From the NCBI GenBank assembly GCA_017311315.1, contig CM029663.1, positions 15,237,412 through 15,301,411 of the forward strand: a stretch of 64,000 bases of DNA. Reading direction: 5' to 3'. Positions 24,465 to 33,687 of this stretch are shown in pieces. The translations under genes and the position numbers were made by a program. The notes under the pieces were generated by a model. It worked only from the letters and a program-made list of their open reading frames with translations. It was not told where the DNA came from and made no database searches. The stretch is from Dendrocalamus latiflorus (lineage: Eukaryota > Streptophyta > Magnoliopsida > Poales > Poaceae). Positions within the stretch are counted from its first letter, which is position 1. Every line of letters begins with the position of its first letter.

Positions 24465-24861
24465 CTCCGCAAAACCCTAGCAGCAGCAGCCACCGGCAGC
24501 ACGCATCTAGGGCTAGGGCTTCGCGCGATTCCTTTCGGCTTTGGATCTGAGAGCTGCGCGAGGGAAGAGAGAGATAGCTCGGCCGCAGTGCTGCCTACCT
24601 CTCCCCTTCTCTCCTCCCCCTCTCTCTCCTGCCTTAAATAAAAAATATTTGGGATAGACAAGCAGGAGGCGAATTTATGGTTCCCAAAGAAAATAAGAAT
24701 GCGAATTTAAAGCTAAAAAAAAATGTTTCCCCCTCTCTTGATGCAGGAATTGGGAGAATAGGGTTTCACTTGTAAGACACACGATAACACAAGAGCCTTT
24801 GTTCAAAATAGCTTTTGACTTCTGGATTTTAACTTATAAGAGTCGAAAATTGTTTTGAATA
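24465..24861. promoter_or_regulatory. PAT1-like gene upstream region
   Basis: Contains a CT/GA-rich tract at 24590-24635, typical of plant 5' untranslated leaders, then AT-rich sequence. On the minus strand a TTTATTTAAGG stretch near 24634-24646 is a weak TATA-like candidate. Confidence 0.35.
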
Positions 24862-25098
24862 AGGGGTTTTGTTAAATATCATCGGATATTTCTCTTCCTA
24901 ACTATCATCCAATTTAGAACTGTTGGATTAGAGATTTAATGGCCATGAATTCTTCCCCTCCCCTTGAATTCTACCCATTCCCCCCTGAAAAAATCTTCCC
25001 CTTCAAAAACAAGAGCCTCTCGATCTCTAATTCAAGTGTCATAAATTTAGATGATAGTTAGGAAGAAAATATTCGGATGATATCTAGACACTCCTCTT
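24862..25098. mobile_element. MITE with long inverted ends
   Basis: Arms at about 24862-24910 and 25050-25098 are imperfect inverted repeats (ATATCATCGGATATTT against ATATCATCCGAATATT, then CTTCCTAACTATCATC in both). GAATAA stands outside both ends and may be the target duplication. The inside is short and non-coding. It lies upstream of the PAT1-like gene. Confidence 0.65.
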
Positions 25099-25408
25099 GA
25101 ATAAATTAGCCTTTAAACACGGCTTTTTATAATATGTTTTTTATTTTTTTAATTAAATGACTTAGTTAAAAGCTAAACATCGATATAGTGCCTATTTTAA
25201 CTAAAAGTTATAGCAAAAACCGTTTTGAACGTGGCAAGAACGGATAAGAGAGAAGACTTTGAGTTGGCTTGGCTTGCATGTCACTTTATCTATATTTATC
25301 TCCTTTTTATGTGTGTGCTTGCCTTTTCTTTCCTTTCTTTTATGAGGGTGCTTTTTAAACAGGAGTTTTATTTTTTTTTTGTTTCGGTGTTACTGCTAAT
25401 CTCTAGCT

Positions 25409-25688
25409 CTGATCAACTCGGCTTCGGCTTCTGGCTTCTGGCTTATTTTTCACTATTCATAAGTTTCGTCTTTTTCTGAACTTTTGGCTTTTCGTTGAGC
25501 TTTTTTGCCGGTTCTTTTTCCCGTATTTGTTTGTATTATACATAATAGGCTAACATATTTTTTTATTTTTAAATTTTTTTAAATTTAATTATGCTAAATA
25601 AGCCTCTGTCAGCTACAGTGCTTTTTTCAGCAGCTACAGTGTTTTCAGCCATAAGCCACGAGCTTTTCAGCCGAACCGATCACCACCA
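25409..25688 (-). repeat. MITE family A, copy 3
   Basis: Nearly identical to copy 2 at 16615-16889, including GCCGGTTCTTTT and CCGAACCGATCACCACC. The main difference is an extra GGCTTCT unit at the left. High similarity implies recent movement. Confidence 0.8.
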
Positions 25689-26213
25689 GAGTCTATCTCG
25701 GTTTCTCTCTCTTATCTGATTATCTGTCTTGGTATTGGTTGTGGATTTGGCACAGGGTTAGTAATTGGTTAGTGGTGAATACGAGGCGTTGTTAATGGCC
25801 AGTGGTGGTATTATTTGGGGATGACTTGAGGGGAGGATCGTTTGTACTACTTGGTAGTCTCTCTGAGTGAATGAATAGCCCTATTCTCGGATTGTTTTGT
25901 CATTTCTATCTTACTTAACTAATGCAAAGAAATATTGGTGTAATTAAAAAGTTCAAGCATCTAAGTTGTAATTTAAGTACTTTTAGATTTTAAGGATATC
26001 TATTGCGATTTACTCAAATTTTTAGTTGCACAAGGGAGTAAGGGACCTTGGAGACTTGCCGAGATTAGCTGCGCTCATGTATATATTGTTTGCATTAGCC
26101 AATGGGATTTTCTTGCCTAGCCTTTTTAAAATTAAATTTCCACTACTGTGGTGGATTTTGATATTGACCTTTTGTCAGTACAGTAAAATCTGGTGGCTAG
26201 CGTAGGGATCAGT
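25689..26213. other. Intergenic, no supported gene
   Basis: AT-rich; nothing recognisable on either strand. Confidence 0.45.
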
Positions 26214-26415
26214 AAACTCTTTGCTGTTTCTAAAAGCGGCTTTGGACTTTTGCTACAGTATCTAACTTTTAAACGGAATATTTTCTCAAGATAGGATTTA
26301 CAAGTTAATTGTAGTACACATTAAAAGCCCAATATCTGTATCAGCCAAAATCGCAAGCAAGTATCTCTCTCTGTAATTTCTGCCACGAAGAGCTCAACAT
26401 TCAAAAATTTCAACC
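26214..26415 (+). repeat. Dispersed repeat family B, copy 2
   Basis: Matches 5295-5515 along about 200 bp, with scattered substitutions. Non-coding, ends undefined. Confidence 0.65.
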
Positions 26416-26952
26416 AAAAGCCAAAAAAAAAGAATAGATCCATAGTCAAAACCCCGTTTTCAAACAATAGGAATTTGGAAATTTTCCTACAGAGATTAAA
26501 CTTTTTTGTGTAAAATCCTTGCAAAATTCCTACATTACAAATGGGACAAAATTAAAACTTCACTATAAACTAATAGGTATGTTAGAAACGGAATTGTGAA
26601 TCAAATAGTTGAACATGAACTCAAAAGTCAAAAGCTACTAGGTGAAGACATGCGTCTAAGTTCTCTTCACGCACAATTGCTGTTGCACAGAGCTTGAAAG
26701 ACTAGAAATCTTGAGCAAGGCAATTTGAGCTAGCACATTCCAAGGTATATCCTTCACCAACCCTGTACCTCTCTGATGTGGGATGTTTGATCTTTACTAT
26801 CTAGAATCGATAATGATAATTTAGATCCGTACAACCTGACGAACCGATGACACCAACCACTGTTAGAACAGCAACCTGCAACAAAAGAATTCGCCCAACC
26901 ACACGCTTATGATCCCGTCTACCTGACCACAAAGCAGACGCGTCGCAGCTCC
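26416..26952. other. Intergenic, no supported gene
   Basis: No domains or repeats recognised before the CACTA element. The target duplication TAA is at 26953-26955. Confidence 0.45.
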
Positions 26953-26984
26953 TAACACTACTACAAAAGAGGCTATACTAGACG

Positions 26985-27300
26985 GCTACATCACGGACGG
27001 TTTGACAAAACCGTCTGTGATTGACACTAACACAAACGGTTTTAATTTGGACACCGTCTGTGTTAGTGGTCGAGTATCACAGACGGTCCTTACCAATGAA
27101 CCGTCTGTGATACTTTAGTATCACAGGCGGTTTAAAATAAATAACCGTATGTGATAATCTGAAATTATCACAGACGGTTTTTTATTAAAAACCGTCTGTG
27201 TTGTGTAGACTATCACAGCCGGTTGTTGTTAAGAACCGTCTGGGAATGTTCACAGACGGTTTTTTACAAGAACCGGCTGTGATGTCCCTTTGTCTGTCAT
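26985..27300. repeat. CACTA subterminal repeat block, left outer
   Basis: Repeats of ATCACAGACGGTT and its complement, often in back-to-back pairs that can form hairpins. In En/Spm such short subterminal words bind the element's own TNPA protein, so these are probable transposase-accessory binding sites. Confidence 0.85.
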
Positions 27301-27403
27301 ATTCTAGATCAGAGGTTAATATATAAGTACACATTGCTTCTAATAACTTAACTACAGAACTACTGAGACAAGAGGTCACAAATTAAAGGCAAATTTATTA
27401 ATT

Positions 27404-27958
27404 TCAATTAGAGGGAAATTCATTACATAAGTCGCACAGGTAAAGAGTTTCCCAGATTGTAATCTTTTGGGCTTCGTACGCTTCTTCTTCGACTTTGGGA
27501 CTTGGAGGATCAGTCGCTGAATTCTCGAACGCTGTTAAGATTGCCCTTGTCCTCTGCACTTCCTCGTGCAGCCTGGGCAAATGATCAGCAGCATCCATCA
27601 TGTCGTACAGGATAGCATTAAAACATTCCTCACAATCTGCCGTTTCTGCATGAGCGGCAAGGCTATCCATCAGTCTGTGCAATGCGAGTAGAGCTTCTTC
27701 CGCATTGCGCACATTGTGGAGAAGAATCAGGGTGAGAGCTGTTTCCCTTTCTTGAGTGGCAGCGAGACGCCTCCGTCGACGGCGGAGGATCAGGTCAAGC
27801 TGACGGATGCAAGAAAGTCGGGGAAGGAGAGCAGGGCGGGTGCGGAGAAGCTGCTCCAGATGCAAATTGCTGGCCGCCTGTGTAAGGTTCCGGTCGAACA
27901 ATTCGTGATGAACAGATGAGAGGAAGGAGATGATCACAAGAACAGTAGTAGAAGCCAT
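27404..27958 (-). CDS. Unrecognised accessory ORF inside the CACTA element
   Basis: 184 codons from the ATG at 27958. An upstream in-frame ATG would give 215, but a TATATATA stretch lies between the two, so the shorter form is more likely. I do not recognise a family. The product starts with a hydrophobic helix (STTVLVIISFLSS), then is rich in Leu, Arg and Glu. It has a basic run (LILRRRRRRLAATQ), a helical middle with a Cys pair (DCEECFNAILYDMM), and an acidic tail. It is transcribed opposite to the two transposon genes and is flanked by subterminal repeats on both sides. It could be a captured host gene or an element-specific regulator. No intron is needed. Confidence 0.5.
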   Translation of the reverse strand: MASTTVLVIISFLSSVHHELFDRNLTQAASNLHLEQLLRTRPALLPRLSCIRQLDLILRRRRRRLAATQERETALTLILLHNVRNAEEALLALHRLMDSLAAHAETADCEECFNAILYDMMDAADHLPRLHEEVQRTRAILTAFENSATDPPSPKVEEEAYEAQKITIWETLYLCDLCNEFPSN

Positions 27959-28164
27959 GTTGTATTGTATATATATTGTATTGTACGTACGTAGAAGACC
28001 TGGATTAGGAGCGCATATTTGACCTTTAGCACAAACGGTTCGTATACCCAAACATTAATGATATAGACGCTTCGTATAACGATCGAGAGACGTTAATTAG
28101 ACGATCGAAACACGAAGCGTTCTGGCATCGAAACACGCGCGAAGCAGTTCTGGTATGAAGCTTA

Positions 28165-28440
28165 TGACAGACGATTTTTTATAAAAAACCGTCTGTGATA
28201 ATATACTGGACGGCTACATCACAGACGGTTCATACGGAACCGTCTGTGATTAAACTGTCACAGACGGTTTAAACTGGCAACCGTCGGTGATAACTAAACA
28301 TCACAGACGGCTCGTATTAAGAACCGTCTGTGATAACTAAACATCACAGACGGCTCGTATTAAGAACCGTCTGTGATATTTATTATCACACACGGTTCGC
28401 GTTAATAACCGTCTGTGATAATTACATACCACCAATAATT
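28165..28440. repeat. CACTA subterminal repeat block, left middle
   Basis: At least nine copies of the CACAGACGGTT/AACCGTCTGTG word in alternating orientation. One 42-bp unit is duplicated head to tail (about 28300-28380). It lies upstream of the accessory ORF. Confidence 0.85.
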
Positions 28441-28664
28441 GGCGTGTGATATCACGTGTCACCAATAATTCGCGTATACCCAGGATTTCGATCTCACCCG
28501 TCCATTCTCTCCACATCGAATGGCTGGCACCAGTTCCTCCCACGGCCAGGCCCTTATTAATAACTCCCCATCAACCTTTCCACCGGTACTAGTCACGCGT
28601 GAGTTCATCCACTAGCTAGCTTCCTGCATGCATCTCCCCTCCGCTGTGAGCTAGCACCTCCATA

Positions 28665-28753
28665 TCGCGGCACGTTCGGTTCATACTAAACAACACACTC
28701 TTGCCGTAAGTGTCGTAAGTGTGTCTTGTTTAGTGTGGACCGTCGTGCCGCGA
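28665..28753. repeat. 89-bp foldback
   Basis: Arms of about 38 bp: TCGCGGCACG then ACTAAACAA and CACACT on the left, matched by the complement of the right arm with a few mismatches and small bulges. The loop is about 10 bases (GCCGTAAGTGTC region). Size and imperfect pairing resemble a miRNA precursor. Whether it is transcribed is unknown. Confidence 0.6.
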
Positions 28754-28981
28754 AGGGTTTGTTAGCTTGTTATCCTGTAATAGATCGATCTGAATGTGTT
28801 GTTGAGTTTTTGTGCTTGCCTCTGTATTTGCATGTTCCTCGATGATGCCGACTATTGTCGAGATGTGATGTCCACTCCGACAATCCTTCTTTTTCCTGCA
28901 AAATTCAAGGCAATTTTATTACAAAAGTTCAAAAAAAGACATTTCCAGATTTTTCAGCAGCCGACGTTGCCGACTTCTTCT

Positions 28982-29176
28982 CTGAGCGACTATCCATCTG
29001 CTTTTTCCCACTTCTTTTCTTCATCCGAGGCCTGCAGCTGTGTCTTGAGGAATGCCACATCTGAAGACCCAAGAGCTGGTCAAGAACTGGTCTTCAGATG
29101 TGGCATTCCTCAAGACACAGCAGCAGGCCTCGGATGAAGAAAAGAAGTGAGAAGAAGCAGATGGATAGTCGCTCAG
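28982..29176. repeat. 195-bp foldback with 88-bp arms
   Basis: Left arm 28982-29069 and right arm 29089-29176 pair over 88 bp with three mismatches and no gaps, around a 19-base loop (29070-29088). Neither arm contains the CACTA subterminal word, so the palindrome is a separate module. An RNA from either strand would fold into a stem of miRNA/siRNA-precursor size. It lies 0.6 kb upstream of the transposase start. Confidence 0.85.
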
Positions 29177-29187
29177 CGAGGTTGGGT

Positions 29188-29520
29188 ATCACAGACGGTT
29201 CTATTAACGAACCGTCTGTGATAAAACAATCACAGACGGTTATTAACACGAACCGTCTGTGATAGTATGCATCACAGACGGTTCGTGTTAAGAACCGTCT
29301 GTGATAATGTAGACTATCACAGACGGTTATTTATGTGAACCGTCTATGATAGGCAACAATCACCGACGGTTATTAAGTTGAACCGTCTGTGATATTGCTT
29401 GTATCACAAACGGTTCATATTAGTAACCGTCGGTGATAATTCACAGACGGTTATTAATACGAACCGTCTGTGATATATCATTTTCACAGACCGTTTGTGG
29501 TTGGAACCGTCTGTGATATT
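29188..29520. repeat. CACTA subterminal repeat block, left inner
   Basis: Dense ATCACAGACGGTT/AACCGTCTGTGAT pairs, with spacing close to 20 bp between inverted partners. It ends about 290 bp before the transposase ATG, so it also covers the transposase promoter region. Confidence 0.85.
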
Positions 29521-29645
29521 CTGCGTAGTATTAATTGCTTGGCGTACTTGCTTGAAGGATGTCGACACCGATCTGTCTTCATTGCGCTTCATCGGTGGAG
29601 CAAGGCGGCCGGCTTTAGGGAGTTGGGGGCGAAAAAATATCACCG

Positions 29646-29757
29646 TCTTCTTAGTGATCTGATCAGAGGTTAGTATACTAAACATTCTTAGTGATCTGAT
29701 CAGAGATTAGTACTCAATTACATAACATTCTTAGTGATCTGATCAGAGGTTAGTAGT
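29646..29757 (+). repeat. Three-copy tandem repeat in the transposase leader
   Basis: CTTAGTGATCTGATCAGAG followed by TTAGTA occurs three times with a period of about 40 bp. The GATCTGATC core is near-palindromic. It sits just upstream of the transposase ATG at 29806. Confidence 0.8.
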
Positions 29758-29805
29758 AGGGGTAATAATCATTTTTGACACCCATTTGTCACTTGTGTAG
29801 CGTAG

Positions 29806-32631
29806 ATGGACCGAAGCTGGATGTATATTGAGAACCGTGTGTGTGAAGAGTACATTACTGGCGTGTCTGCTTTTAGAAGGGCGGCCGAGCTGGATATGTT
29901 GAAGAAGGGGATGAAATATATGTATTGCCCATGTATTGATTGTGATAATCTCAAGATGTTTAGCAACTCAGCGCAGATTGAAGCTCACTTGATTCGAAGG
30001 GGTTTCAGAAAAGGATACAAATGTTGGACCAGTCACGGTGAAGAAAAAAGTACACAAGAAGGTAGTTATGACATAGTCGAGGGAGGCAACGATATACCAG
30101 ATGTGGACTGTTCTTTCGATCATGAGGATAGGTCGCAGGATGACAATCTGGATCAGATGTTACGTGATGCAGAAGGGAACTATAGTGAGAGAGAGTTTGG
30201 TAAATTCGAGGGCTTGATGGAGGACTCGGAGAAACCTTTGTTCCCGGGCTGCAAGCCGCAATACACGAGGTTGTCATCAGTTCTAGAACTGCTAAAATTG
30301 AAGGCAAGCAATGGTTGGTCCGACAAGAGTTTCACGGCATTATTAGGTCTCCTAGTGGACATGCTTCCAACGGGAAATGTGTTGCCGAGAACCACCTACC
30401 AAGCCAAGAAGATTCTTTGTCCATTAGGAATGGAAGTAGAAAGAATACATGCATGTCGGAATGATTGTATCCTGTACCGTAAAGAGTATGCTAGCTTACA
30501 TGTTTGTCCGGTGTGCAAAGCATCCCGATACAAGCGTAAAAATGACTCTGATGATGGGAAGGGCATCGAGGTGAAGCAAGGACCTCCTGCTAAGGTGATG
30601 TGGTATCTTCCTGTAATCCCCCGTTTGAAGCGTTTATTTGCAAACCGCAAGGATGCAAGATTGATGCGTTGGCACTACGAGCAGCGTAAGAAAGACGGAA
30701 TGATAAGACATGTTGCTGATTCTGCCCAGTGGAGGAACATCGATAGGATGTTTGTAGATTTCGGTGTGGAACCGAGAAATATAAGGTTTGGGTTGAGTAC
30801 AGATGGAATGAATCCTTTTGGTAACATGAGCAGCCGACATAGCACCTGGCCCGTGACTCTGTGCATGTACAACCTTCCTCCTTGGCTGTGTATGAAGCGG
30901 AAATATATTTTGATGTCACTACTTATCCAAGGGCCGAAGCAACCTGGCAACGATATTGATGTGTTCCTAGCCCCATTGGTGGAAGATCTTGCAACACTGT
31001 GGAATGAAGGGGTACATGTATGGGATGCGGACAAACGAGAGAACTTCACTCTACGGGCCATGTTGTTCTGCACCATTAATGATTTTCCTGCCCTTGGTAA
31101 CCTGTCAGGGTTTAGTATAAAAGGAGCCAAAGCGTGTCCGCACTGCTTAGATTATACGGAGAGTGTGTGGTTGAACAACTCCCGAAAAACTGTGTACATG
31201 CGTCACCGTAGGTTCGTTCCAAAGTATCACCCATACCGCAAGATGAAGAAACAATTTGACGGAAAAAAAGAGGATGACTCAGTACCAAGACCTTTTAGCG
31301 GGAAAGAGGTGTATGATATGGTTAAGGATATAAATGTTGTGTTTGGAAAGGGACGTAAATTGAGGAAAAACATGTGGAAAAAGAGGTCAATATTTTGGGA
31401 CTTGCCTTATTGGGAGCACTTAGAAGTTCGCAATTGCATCGATGTCATGCACGTAGAGAAGAATGTATGTGACAGTTTGATTGGTCTCTTACTGAACATT
31501 CCTGACAAAACAAAGGATGGTGTTAACGCAAGGCGTGACTTGGTCGCTATGAACATCAGGACCGAGTTAGCACCGATAGAGACCGATAAAGGCCGGACGT
31601 ACCTTCCCCCAGCATGTTACACTCTGTCTAAGTCCGAGAGAACTGAATTGTGCCAGTCCTTAAATGGTGTGAAAGTTCCATCCGGTCACTCGACAAGCAT
31701 GAAGAAACTTGTTTCCATGGAACATTTGAAATTAATTGGCATGAAGTCTCACGACTGTCATGTGCTAATGACTCAAATGCTACCTGTTGCAATTAGAAGT
31801 ATTTTGCCGAACAAGGTTCGAGTGACAATCATAAGGCTATGTTATTTCTTCAACGCAATTGCTCAGAAGGTCATTGATCCGGATGGACTAGATGCTCTGC
31901 AAACCGAGGTGGTGACAACTCTATGTCATCTAGAGATGTATTTCCCTCCATCATTTTTTGATATCATGGTCCATCTCATTGTCCACCTTGTGAAAGAGAT
32001 AAAAATATGTGGCCCCGTATTTCTACGTCATATGTACCCTTTCGAGAGGTACATGGGAATTCTGAAGTCCTATGTACGCAATCGATCTCGACCGGATGGT
32101 AGCATCATCGAAGGTTATACAACAGAAGAGGTCATTGAATTCTGCATCGGCTACATTTCTCAGGTAGAGCCGATAGGTGTACCTCTATCTCGTCACGAGG
32201 GGAGGTTAGAGGGTATAGGGACTATCGGGAGGAAAGCAATAACCCCGGATCAAAATACGTATGCTCAAGCCCATTTCATGGTTTTACAACACATGACTGA
32301 AGTGACCCCATATATTGAAGAGCACAAGGACATGCTACGTCAGGAGAATGCAGGCCAGTCAGAAGTTTGGATCACGAGACAACACAACCGTCAGTTCAAC
32401 GAATGGTTGAAGGCGCAATTGACTAGGAGGTCGTCAAATGAAACACTACAATGGTTGGCAAAAGGGCCAAAATTTACAATTGTGACATGGCAAGGATACG
32501 ACATTAATGGCTACACATTTTATACAACAGATCAAGATAGAAAGAGCACAGTGCAGAACTCAGGTGTCCGCATAGATGCCTATGATTCGCACGCAGAACC
32601 GCTGGCCCAAGCTCGTACTACGGGCTTGTAG
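29806..32631 (+). CDS. TNP2-type CACTA transposase, main frame
   Basis: 941 codons in one open frame from ATG 29806 (MDRSWMY, the usual first residues). Residues about 3-75 form the transposase-associated zinc-binding domain with its Cys/His pattern (CPCIDC). Residues about 230-480 are the tnp2 catalytic region (LSTDGMNPFGN, then FPALGNLSGFSIKGAKACPHC, then CIDVMHVEKNVCDS). About 660-780 is the DUF4218 region (VHLVKEIKICGPVFLRHMYP). The protein should cut and rejoin the element's ends in the nucleus. The normal C-terminal DUF4216 region is displaced by a frameshift at about 32590-32612, so translation ends early at 32631. The catalytic core is uninterrupted. Confidence 0.93.
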   Translation: MDRSWMYIENRVCEEYITGVSAFRRAAELDMLKKGMKYMYCPCIDCDNLKMFSNSAQIEAHLIRRGFRKGYKCWTSHGEEKSTQEGSYDIVEGGNDIPDVDCSFDHEDRSQDDNLDQMLRDAEGNYSEREFGKFEGLMEDSEKPLFPGCKPQYTRLSSVLELLKLKASNGWSDKSFTALLGLLVDMLPTGNVLPRTTYQAKKILCPLGMEVERIHACRNDCILYRKEYASLHVCPVCKASRYKRKNDSDDGKGIEVKQGPPAKVMWYLPVIPRLKRLFANRKDARLMRWHYEQRKKDGMIRHVADSAQWRNIDRMFVDFGVEPRNIRFGLSTDGMNPFGNMSSRHSTWPVTLCMYNLPPWLCMKRKYILMSLLIQGPKQPGNDIDVFLAPLVEDLATLWNEGVHVWDADKRENFTLRAMLFCTINDFPALGNLSGFSIKGAKACPHCLDYTESVWLNNSRKTVYMRHRRFVPKYHPYRKMKKQFDGKKEDDSVPRPFSGKEVYDMVKDINVVFGKGRKLRKNMWKKRSIFWDLPYWEHLEVRNCIDVMHVEKNVCDSLIGLLLNIPDKTKDGVNARRDLVAMNIRTELAPIETDKGRTYLPPACYTLSKSERTELCQSLNGVKVPSGHSTSMKKLVSMEHLKLIGMKSHDCHVLMTQMLPVAIRSILPNKVRVTIIRLCYFFNAIAQKVIDPDGLDALQTEVVTTLCHLEMYFPPSFFDIMVHLIVHLVKEIKICGPVFLRHMYPFERYMGILKSYVRNRSRPDGSIIEGYTTEEVIEFCIGYISQVEPIGVPLSRHEGRLEGIGTIGRKAITPDQNTYAQAHFMVLQHMTEVTPYIEEHKDMLRQENAGQSEVWITRQHNRQFNEWLKAQLTRRSSNETLQWLAKGPKFTIVTWQGYDINGYTFYTTDQDRKSTVQNSGVRIDAYDSHAEPLAQARTTGL

Positions 32632-33017
32632 AGGAGATTTGGGAGCTTGACTACGTAATTTTCAAAATTCCTCTATTTCGGTGCCGTTGGGTCCAACTCC
32701 CACGGGGTGTAAAGGTTGACAAGTACGGCGTCACTACCGTGGACCTCGAATGTGTAGGATACAAAGACGAACCATTCGTACTCGCGAGGCAAGTTGTTCA
32801 AGTATTTTATGTAACCGACCCGGCAAATAAGAAGCGTCATGTAGTTCTTCAGGGAAAAAGAAGGATTGTCGGGGTTGAGAATGTTGTGGATGAGGAAGAG
32901 TACAATCAATTTGATGATTTGCCTCCATTCGGAGACGGCATCAGGCTCGATGAAGAACAAGGCGATGAAGCAAGCTATATGCGTATCGATCATCGTGAAG
33001 GGCTTTATTTAAAATGA
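32613..33017 (+). pseudogene. C-terminal DUF4216 part of the transposase, out of frame
   Basis: Continues the transposase in the -1 frame: SYYGLVEEIWELDYVIFK, then VQVFYVTDPANKKRHVVLQG, ending at a stop at 33017. About 134 codons are open. A single-base loss near 32600 explains the break. No classical slippery heptamer lies in the correct register and no intron signals are seen, so I read it as a mutation and not programmed frameshifting. Confidence 0.8.
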
Positions 33018-33081
33018 TATAGCCAAAGTGTAATAAATGATATAGGTTATGCTTGTGTTTTTCATAAATGTATGTATGTTC

Positions 33082-33180
33082 CATTGTAATTGTAAAATGA
33101 CTAAGGAACCCATGCATTGTAATTGTAAAATGACTAAGGAACTCATGCATTGTAATTGTAAAATGACTAAGGAACTAAGA
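33082..33180 (+). repeat. Three-copy tandem repeat in transposase 3' region
   Basis: CATTGTAATTGTAAAATGAC plus CTAAGGAAC is repeated three times with a period near 33 bp, just after the transposase stop. Confidence 0.8.
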
Positions 33181-33254
33181 AATAGTTATATTTATGGTTA
33201 TGCTTGCGTTTTTCATAAATGACATAAGAACCTAGCTAGCTGCGGGTATTTATA

Positions 33255-33345
33255 GTGAACTATCACAGGCGGTTTATCAAAAGAAACCGTCTGTGATAAC
33301 ACATCACAGCCGGTTCTATCGATATAACCGTCTGTGATAATATGG
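33255..33345. repeat. Internal copy of CACTA subterminal repeats
   Basis: Two inverted pairs of the ATCACAGACGGTT word, far from both element ends. They are preceded by GCGGGTATTTATAG (33242), an older look-alike of the GCGGGTATTTAAAG motif in the palindrome that follows. Confidence 0.75.
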
Positions 33346-33353
33346 GTAGCAGG

Positions 33354-33687
33354 GGTGGGAGGGAGCAAAACCTAGCTAGCAGGGGCGCTGCAGAGTGGAG
33401 ACAAGAGACTGCGGTAGAGCGGACTCCGCAGACCTAGCGCGGGTATTTAAAGATGATCTATCACAGACGGTTCTATAAATATAACCGTTTGTGATATGCA
33501 TTATCACAGACGGTTCTATCTATAGAACCGTTTGTGATAGGAATTATCACAGACGGTTATATTTATAGAACCGTCTGTGATAGATCATCTTTAAATACCC
33601 GCGCTAGGTCTGCGGAGTCCGCTCTGCCGCAGTCTCTTGTCTCCACTCTGCAGCGCCCCTGCTAGCTAGGTTTTGCTCCCTCCCACC
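33354..33687. repeat. 334-bp near-perfect palindrome between the two CACTA genes
   Basis: The two halves meet at 33520/33521. The outer 145 bp or so of each arm differ at two positions with no gaps; only the central part holding more subterminal words is looser. Each arm contains TATTTAAA next to a CpG-rich segment (GCGCTAGGTCTGCGGAGTCC), so it looks like an inverted duplication of a promoter. The right arm points at the TNP1/Ulp1 gene (ATG 34347). The left arm points back into the transposase gene. Transcription through the whole would give a long hairpin RNA. Confidence 0.9.

Noticed and set aside
28982..29176. The hairpin as a miR820 precursor
   Set aside because: Neither arm contains a sequence resembling the known rice miR820, so only the principle (a small-RNA hairpin in a CACTA element) carries over.
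32580..32640. Programmed -1 frameshifting in the transposase
   Set aside because: No X XXY YYZ heptamer in the correct register and no obvious downstream pseudoknot; a simple one-base loss is more likely.
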